A stretch of 56,068 nucleotides of DNA from Neelides folsomi (Eukaryota; Arthropoda; Collembola; Neelipleona; Neelidae). The DNA lies in NCBI GenBank assembly GCA_034687125.1, contig JAQGBZ010000388.1, positions 1 through 56,068 of the forward strand, read 5' to 3'. The position numbers and the translations under genes are program-made. The first letter of the stretch is position 1; each line of letters starts with the position of its first letter. Under the pieces are notes generated by a model. That model made no database searches, was not told the DNA's origin, and was given only the letters and a program-made list of their open reading frames with translations. This document shows, in pieces, positions 48,816 through 56,068 of the stretch.

Positions 48816-50823
48816 TATAAAGATTTTTTAATTTTTACATAATAAACAATTTGAAGTTGAATTAAATAGGTACAACGATTTTCTATTTTTTAAAAAAAAT
48901 TAAAAATCTAAATTCTAGAATTTCCCTATAAAGATCGGATGTAATAAAAGGGAAATTCCTTATGTTTACATATAATTATCTTAATATTGTCTTTAATGGC
49001 GGAAACCGATTGCCGGAACACACTTTTGTGCATTTATACAACACCTCGTGCATAAAATTGCAATGAAGCACCTTTATCATAAGAAAGATGATGACGATGA
49101 AAGCATAATTAATAAGAGCAATGAATTTTTCACACCATGAACCATTATGTTATTGATTTTTGACCTATCTTAATGTTGATTGAGCAAGAAGATGAAATTT
49201 GTAAGTCTTAGATTAGCTCAAGCATATTTTATTAATGCAGTTTGGTTTTATGTTGATGAAATAAAAACTAGACTATGGTATAAAATATGTATAGAGCACT
49301 TACTCCACAGTTAGAGATATGCACAGACGTTTCGTTCCAATTATTGATTGAGAATCCAAAATACATAGTTAAATTGTCAACCTTGGGTATTTAGTCCATC
49401 ATTGTTTCCTACATTTATTTGATAGAGAAGTCTAATCTCCTCATAACTTCCATATTAAACCTAATTGGGTAATATTCCTTTTATCAATTAAAAATACTTC
49501 CAAACTACGTTTTTTAACTTAAAAAATTCTCCCTCCATTATAGATTGATAGGTTTTAGGTTGTATTCTTAGCCTAGGCCCGACGTCATATTTTTAATAAA
49601 AAATGGTACACGAAAATATAATTTTTATTATGTAAATATCTTCCAAAGAGAAAATACTAAAGGAATTTTAGTATTTATTAATAAAAAAGATTTATTCAAC
49701 ACAATTCACAATTTACATACTTACATTTACCATTTGTTAGTTACATTTACATTTAGTAGATCTCATTGATACATACCGATAATTTGCCTACTACAATAAA
49801 CACGTATTCATATAGCATTAACTATGCCAAATACAATTACAGTTTTTATAAAACAGTTAAAATTATTACACCTATGATTGATTATAATTTATAAAATGCA
49901 GTATTAACTTAATGTCCTGAGTTTACTGATTGAATTTTCGGTTTTGTAATATAAAAATTAGATTGTAGGAGTTAATTAATTTTGTGTGTTCTTTCACCTT
50001 TCGTTAATTTCGGCTCTTCTGACTCAAAGTAAACCTTAGTTAAAAATAAGCATTAAACCCGAGAGATTAGAGATAAATTGTCCATAAATACTTTTTTCCA
50101 TCAAACACTAGACGGACATTTGAAGTTGTAGAGTGAAAAACCTCAATTAGCAATATGGTAGATCCATACAGTTATAAATCTTATAAACCGAATTAGCATT
50201 TCGAATACACACGAGTTGTATTCTGCTGAAAAATTGTGTTTACACCGACAGACAGATGGTTTGGATAATCTCAAAGGATATTCAAGAGATCTCCTGTATA
50301 TCTTTTTCATTTCCCCTTAGTTGGAGAAGGTCAAAAGCAGAGACGGGATTTATTTATTTTCCCTTTTCTCCTCATATCCCTCATTTCCTTTCCCCTTGGC
50401 CCCTTGATCTTCCTTATTGACAGGTAAACAATTGAGAATTTTTTATAAACCACAATCGTCTCTGGTTTTTCAATTTATGTATATTATTTTATTTCACGTA
50501 CATACACCACAACAGAAAAGTACAATACCTGTAATAATTTAATTTTTAATAATCTTTTTTAATTAATTTCGCCATTAAACTAATTTTTATTTTTTTATTT
50601 AATAACATTTATGTAAGAATAATTGAAAATAGGTAGGCATAAGGGTGCAACAAATAACTTACGATTTGTAAAAAATAGAAAACAATCCTTTCGTTATTTC
50701 AAAATAACAATAATAATATTTATAGATTTTATGAATATACAGAGTATGTATATAGCAATGTACGAGTACTTCAACATAAATAAATACTTGAATGTATTAA
50801 ATTCACTTAATCAATTAACCATT
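48816..50823. other. Intergenic region, no gene recognised
   Basis: About 2 kb of AT-rich DNA between the chemoreceptor 5' end and the 3' end of receptor gene 2. It should contain the chemoreceptor promoter and the 3' UTR of ending B; AATAAA on minus occurs at 50586-50591 and 50594-50599. Confidence 0.55.
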
Positions 50824-51294
50824 TTATACATTTCCACTTGTCTGTTCAGGATCAAAATTTTCATTGTTTTCTCCTTCCATCATTGAAATTGAGGAGCTAT
50901 GGAGCATTTGATCATTCATGAGATTGTTCCTTACACTGGCAGCGAGCAAAGCCCTTTGTTCCCTCAATTCCACCGATTGTTCCTTTGATCTCTGGAGGTT
51001 TGCGGTTCCTGAAGGCGAGTGATTTTGGATTCGATTGTTAGCCGAGGAGGTCGTGGTTCCCCCACATGTATTCCTTGTCATGGAAGAGTGAAAAGTTGGA
51101 GAGAAACGCAGAGCAAAGGACCGACAGCCAGGAATCCTCCTCACCACCAACATCATGCTTCCGCGGAATTGACTATTCAGATAGCAGTAGATCAGGGGAT
51201 TGCAGCATGTGTGGGCGAGGGCGAGCCAAAGGAATGTTGGAGTGATGTACTCAATGCCTGGAATGGCCTCGTTGGATTTCAAATTCCTCACCAC
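50824..51294 (-). CDS. Receptor gene 2, ending B exon 2: ECL3, TM7 and long C-tail
   Basis: Terminal exon of 156 codons plus stop, acceptor tttcaaag, after a 139-bp intron (the same length as in gene 1). It begins VVRNLKSNEAIPG, has TM7 with AHTCCNPLIYCYLNSQFRGS, and a tail of about 115 residues rich in Ser, Thr and Asn. TM7 closely matches ending B of gene 1 (TCCNP[VL]IYC[WY]LNS.FR). The gene's TM1-TM5 lie beyond the right edge of the window. Confidence 0.83.
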   Translation of the reverse strand: MVRNLKSNEAIPGIEYITPTFLWLALAHTCCNPLIYCYLNSQFRGSMMLVVRRIPGCRSFALRFSPTFHSSMTRNTCGGTTTSSANNRIQNHSPSGTANLQRSKEQSVELREQRALLAASVRNNLMNDQMLHSSSISMMEGENNENFDPEQTSGNV

Positions 51295-51433
51295 CTTTGA
51301 AATCAATATTTATGAACTAAGTCTTTGGACACATATTTGTGGAAGATACTTATTCAATATAAAATGTAAACTTACAAAATGTTTTTCAATTAAGATAAAG
51401 TTAGTCTAAAGTTTAATTTGGTTTAGTTATTAC

Positions 51434-51502
51434 CATTAGGATGTTTTGAGGAAGCCAACAAATTGTGTACACAATCACGACAGCCAACATCATTTTTATC
51501 AT
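51434..51502 (-). CDS. Receptor gene 2, ending B exon 1: TM6
   Basis: A 23-codon phase-0 exon from MIKMMLAVV to CWLPQNILM, acceptor aattggcag, donor gtaata. Same length, phase and start residues (MIK) as the B exon of gene 1, with the WLP tryptophan at residue 16. Confidence 0.85.
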
Positions 51503-54500
51503 CTGCCAATTCATAATTAATCGCTCATTATATTTCTGCTTAAGCATAAATTTGTAAGTTCGATTACATTTGTAATTACGACATATTAAACCTTGGATGA
51601 ATAATTAAGTAACATTGTTTTTTTTCAAATTATTAATAAACATACTATGAGAGTGATTGCGTAATTGTTTTAATTAAAGTAACATCCTATTCAAAATTGT
51701 CAAAATCATTAATGAAATTCACATAAATTGTTAATTAAATAAGTAATTACCCAAAGGATTATATAATATTAATATTTATACTATTAATATCTTTCATACA
51801 TACATGAAATTAGGTAAATACTAATATTTATTAATACATACTCATAGAGTTAATTTCAAATTACTTTCTGTGTACAGAAGTTATATCATCAGTAAACCAC
51901 AGACGTTTGTACGTATTTAGACCATTTAATGACAGATATTAATAAAAAAGAAAAATAGTTTTCCTGTCCTCATTTCTCAACTCTCAAGGAGAGGAAGGTG
52001 AAATTTAATGGAGCGGAAAGAAGTATTGAATTATATTGAACAATTTCAACACTTTCTCTCCGGTCTCTTTGGATGAAATATCGCGTTGATTTGGCTCTAC
52101 GTAAGACTCAGACTTTTCAGCTCATCTCCTGTCACTTCACAAAACTTTCAATATTAAATTTATATTATATAACAAATATCTGCTATACTCTATCCTATAC
52201 TAATCGTATTCCGAGCGCCATCAAAGTTTATTTTATAATGTCTGCTATTAATTCATATCAGTTTATACAGTCGAAGGGAATAGGTGTAACAGATCTAACG
52301 AGCCTTTATTGTTTTTAAGAATGGAAATGAGTTCGTTAATACAATACGTAGTATTATGCAGTGTACTACGTATAGGTAACTAAAATATTATGTACTCATA
52401 TTCATTAAAATATTAATATTTTGTTTATATGCCATATATTTTGGAAAGACTAAAATTCCAATGTGATAATTTTGAAGTTGAGGAATTCCCTTGTCGCCTC
52501 CCCCAAGGAACTTTCCCCATTAAGCTATGGAATGAGGTCTAATAAACCATTCAATCATCAAGGGAGGAGAATAATGGAAACTTCCATTCATACGCTTTTC
52601 ATATTTTATATAATGCCTCCAATGATCACTCGTATTTTACGGGCATTCCCTATAGTATTATTATATTTTATACGTACTGCTATTGAAATTTATTTACTAT
52701 AAAAATTTATTTTATTAAGGATTTTGATGTTAATATCAAATGTAGTAAATAAGGTGGATGCAAGTTAACACAATTTTTTTACTTTTATAACTATGATTTT
52801 AAAAAGTGTTAACTCTTTCTTGTATACCAATATACAGATACTTAAGAAGTTTTCATATTTATTAGAATATAAGGATTATAGTTTGGTACATACAATATGT
52901 TTAAAAATATTTCTGATATTATATTTATAAAGGAATATTCAATTGAATTCTATCAACAATATATGATATGTAATGTAGAATGTATTTCCTATAAAAGTAC
53001 ATATCTTATAGGTATTAGTCGAGTTAATTGCTTTTGGAAACTCATTGACGTCTTTTCCCTCTTTCAGCTTTCTCCTCCAATTCACCCTCACAATTTCTCA
53101 ATATCTGGATTTTTCAGCCATTTAAGTCTGAGGTATTTAATTATCACTTTAATCCAACACATCCATCCAATATTTTCCATTGGTTGTGTTGTATACCATG
53201 TATGAACAATTCATTCTTGGATTTTTTAAATTCCGCAAATGTCATTTCAAGACGTTTTTGATATTCCATATGGCACATTATGTCAGAGAAAGACCCAGGG
53301 AAAGATAATGGGAATTGAATGGAAGTCTCACGTGGAGATGAATGAAATATGGTGGGAAATGGGAAGAATTCGTCTTTTCCTTTCCCTTGATTTGACATAT
53401 TGTTTAAGGGAGACTGAAGGGAGGATGAGATTTGTTGAATTGAAAGAGATCCTAAGAATGCCTTCAATCATCCAATGACTTCCTTTTCTAATAATCCTTG
53501 CGGGACTCATAATGATGCTATATAATAAAGATAATATTTTATATATCGCCCTTCGTAAATGAATTTGTGGGAAATTTTGAAAAGCCGTAAAAGGAGAATT
53601 GGTCGACCTTTTTTTTCCTTCCGGTCGTATAACGGTGCGGTGAGTAATGAAAGTCCAACTGGGACTCGCTAAAATATATTGGCAAACTTCAGTTCGGCTA
53701 TTGTCCAAATCATGATGGAATTTGAAAGGAATCTTTTTCCTTTTAAACCAAAGTTCGTTGACCGCAATTTCAAATAATTTAGAGATAATTAAGAACACAA
53801 TATAACTATATGTACCTGTAGGTACCTACCTCATTAAAGTACGCATTCTATTCTAACATTAAGTACACTTAACCTCATTGTCACCTTATGCCAAATATAT
53901 TTGGTTTCATCTTGATTTTTTAACCAAAACCCAATCTATAGTATTCTTATAATAATCGTATTAATGTTAATTTTACGCAGATTTAATTATGAAAGATGAT
54001 GCTCTGAATTAAATATTACCGAAATTAAATTAAGTATATAAAATATATGATAATCACATTTTGTATAAGTTACATTAAAATTCATTATTTAAATGATCAA
54101 ACGGAACTTTGATTAAAATTCACGAGAGTTTAAGAACTTCATTATTAGCATCGTAATAACATTCGATTAAAATTGTTCGTGATAAGATTACGTATTTTAA
54201 TTGATTCTTGAGACTTGGTTTTCTAAGCGTTTGTTATTCCATTCTTTCCATCCCATAAACACGTGGAGAATTATATGGGTCAATTGCGTTGAAGAATAAA
54301 TTGAGCTTTTTGACCCACCCGCAATTTGCCTTCCGAATCGAGTGCGTAGACAATGTAGACATAAATATATAGAATCCTTATAAGAGAAGATTCCTTGCCC
54401 TTGGGTTAATAAAACTCTTATTTATGGTAAAAGCGGAAAAATAAAAGGAATCCGCCCAGAACCAGTATCCATTCTTTACTTCTTATCTGCGAAAATCTCA

Positions 54501-54946
54501 ATTGTCAGAAACGCACTTCAATCTTGTTCTTAAAGCTTACGTACCTGCGTTCCTCATATGAAAATATTGATATAAAAAGATCTCGACATATTTATTACCA
54601 AGTTAAATGAGTTTTTCATGTAGGGCATTTTAAGTTTAATATTCATCAAGCAACTCAGACTTGTCATTTTATCATTCCACAGTCTCTTTTGAATTTTAAA
54701 GGCATTTGAGGCAGCATTTATGTAAAGAACAAAATATAAATTACATCTCAAATTGAAATAAAGTTTACTTAACTTATAAAGTTCTTCGAATCGAGTTATT
54801 TAAATTAGATAAAGTTAAAATTTAAACAGGAGAAAGTAAATTGTAAAAAAGAGAAAGAATCCAAGAAGTTTTGTTAGTTGGAATGCAGACGAGAACGTGG
54901 ACGATAAATTATTAGTGATAAGATTTAGACAGAGAGACAAAGACAT
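51503..54946. other. Intron between endings A and B of receptor gene 2
   Basis: About 3.4 kb with no recognisable exon for TM1-TM5 on the minus strand, which is why ending B must use a body shared with ending A. Reading frames near 53144-53798 show no domain. The 3' UTR of ending A should lie at its right end. Confidence 0.6.
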
Positions 54947-55309
54947 TTACGTAATAGGCGGCTGCCGCGAGAGCAACAGAGACGTTTGGCCCGAGCTTAT
55001 GTTTGAAGCCGTAAGGACGGTGGCCGACCGTGTGAGATTCGACCGTGACTTGACCCGGCACTTTCCCCCGCACTCTGAGAGGACCATTTTGAAAGCATCT
55101 CTGAACTTGACATTGAGGAATCCGTAGATGATTGGGTTGAAGGTGGAGTGGGCCATGGCACTCCAATGACAAGCGAGGAAGAGAGTCATCATCCACTCGG
55201 TCTGTTCAGAGAAAACGTCCGGCACGACCTCCCGACTCAGCTGGATGAGATTGATCGGAAGCCAGGCCAAAGTGTAACCCGCAACGACCGTCAGACTCAT
55301 CACAACCGT
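54947..55309 (-). CDS. Receptor gene 2, ending A exon: TM6, ECL3, TM7 and C-tail
   Basis: Single terminal exon of 120 codons plus stop, acceptor tgttgacgcag, phase 0. It begins [20 protein letters not shown], then a loop with SREVVPDVFSEQ, TM7 with AHSTFNPIIYGFLNVKF, and a tail of about 45 residues rich in Ser and Thr with a Cys (SECGGKC) that could be palmitoylated. It is the counterpart of the A exon of gene 1. The exon that should precede it is outside the window, so its own donor cannot be checked. Confidence 0.85.
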   Translation of the reverse strand, partial: TVVMSLTVVAGYTLAWLPINLIQLSREVVPDVFSEQTEWMMTLFLACHWSAMAHSTFNPIIYGFLNVKFRDAFKMVLSECGGKCRVKSRSNLTRSATVLTASNISSGQTSLLLSRQPPIT

Positions 55310-56068
55310 CTGCGTCAACACACACAGAACATTTAAACAAACATTTAGAAATAACGATTAAACATAATTACCTTTAATTTTGTGTTTTTATTATTTATTA
55401 ATTTTCTCTTAAATAAATAAATTCGTTTAATTTCTTATAATGAAACGAGTTATAAGTTTTAATTCAAGTCTAATTCATGTTTACATATTGTTTAATTTTT
55501 CCAATAATTGCAATTTAAGCTAATAAAGATTGCATTTATTTGCACTAAAGACTGGGCGAGATTCCAAGGACTAAATTGCGAAATTATTTGAAAAGTCGTT
55601 TACGAAATACAGTTAATGTAGCTATTGACTCATCACCCCTCTTGTCTATGCAAATAATCGAAACAATTTATGTAATCCAGCAGAATTCCAGCTGAAGGAC
55701 ATGCCGTGAAGGAGACTTCAATTTGTAAGCAATTTCCTCCGCACATTGTTGGAATTGTGAATAGTTCAATTGTGGATTATAAGCAGTGCTCTCCATCCGG
55801 CATTGCCGGATAGATGCCGGATGCCGGATGAGGATGCCGGATTGGGGAATTAGAGACATATATTACATATGAACCTAATTACTGATCAATGAGTGTAAAT
55901 ATATTTCTCTCATCAACCGGCATCCGGCATGCCGGATGAACTTTTGCCGTAAGGCACAATCCGGCATCCGACAATGCCGGATTGAGCACTGAGTACAGGG
56001 AGGGCCATAAGTATCTTTCTTTTTTTTAATGGGCAACCATTTTAATGTGATTAAAGATAAAAATCTTT
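55310..56068. other. Partial intron of receptor gene 2
   Basis: Intron upstream of ending A running off the right edge. It contains the GCCGGAT-rich TIR element at 55794-55991. Confidence 0.55.
55794..55991. mobile_element. 198-bp hAT-like MITE built of GCCGGAT repeats
   Basis: The left end CAGTGCTCTCCATCCGGCAT and the right end ...ATGCCGGATTGAGCACTG are imperfect inverted repeats of about 28 bases, starting with the CAGTG typical of hAT elements. The body holds about ten GCCGGAT or ATCCGGC units in both orientations, so it can fold strongly. No clean 8-bp target duplication is visible. No coding capacity. Confidence 0.7.

Noticed and set aside
53144..53798. Minus-strand frames of 107 and 156 residues between endings A and B of gene 2
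   Set aside because: Checked for missing TM1-TM5 exons; none of the receptor motifs is present and the overlapping frames have no domain.

Overview
The window reads as nuclear DNA of an animal, most likely an arthropod. It is AT-rich, carries long non-coding stretches, has GT-AG introns from about 60 bp to several kb, and holds class A neuropeptide GPCRs, a GR/OR-like chemoreceptor and degenerate DNA transposons. The style of the chemoreceptor C-terminus and the RYamide-receptor-like GPCRs would suit a springtail or other hexapod, but the species assignment is only a guess. Exons were assembled by hand from reading frames, splice sites and intron phase; no transcript data were available.

Layout. 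80-3174 (-): two-exon gene for a signal-peptide-bearing, membrane-anchored protein with about 26 ankyrin repeats. 3921-5804 (-): complete four-exon class A GPCR that has lost both the DRY and NPxxY motifs. 9708-22815 (-): RYamide/NPY-like receptor gene with one set of TM1-TM5 exons followed by two different, complete TM6-TM7-tail endings (A at 16020-16376; B at 10426-10494 plus 9708-10286). A dead pogo-like transposon (10961-12437) and a zinc-finger fossil (10694-10803) lie in the intron between the endings. 22816-36298: long region without a recognisable gene, with one mariner-type MITE. 36299-40132 (-): ten-exon multi-zinc-finger protein of 890 aa. 40133-45630: non-coding, with a 578-bp foldback element. 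45631-46870 (+): four-exon small PSI-domain-like membrane protein, convergent with 47189-48815 (-), a two-exon seven-TM GR/OR-like chemoreceptor. 50824-55309 (-): the 3' part of a second RYamide/NPY-like receptor gene whose TM1-TM5 lie beyond the right edge. It has the same A-then-B pair of endings.

Main observation. In both paralogous receptor genes, two alternative TM6-ECL3-TM7-tail cassettes follow a single shared body (the body is visible only for the first gene). All cassettes start in phase 0 at the same codon, with the TM6 tryptophan of the WLP motif exactly at residue 16. A resembles A and B resembles B across the two loci, so the cassette pair is probably older than the locus duplication. 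In the first gene the shared TM5 exon ends in a GC (not GT) donor, a class often linked to regulated splicing. The simplest reading is that each gene makes two receptors with the same N-terminal five helices but different ligand-facing ECL3/TM7 and different signalling tails.
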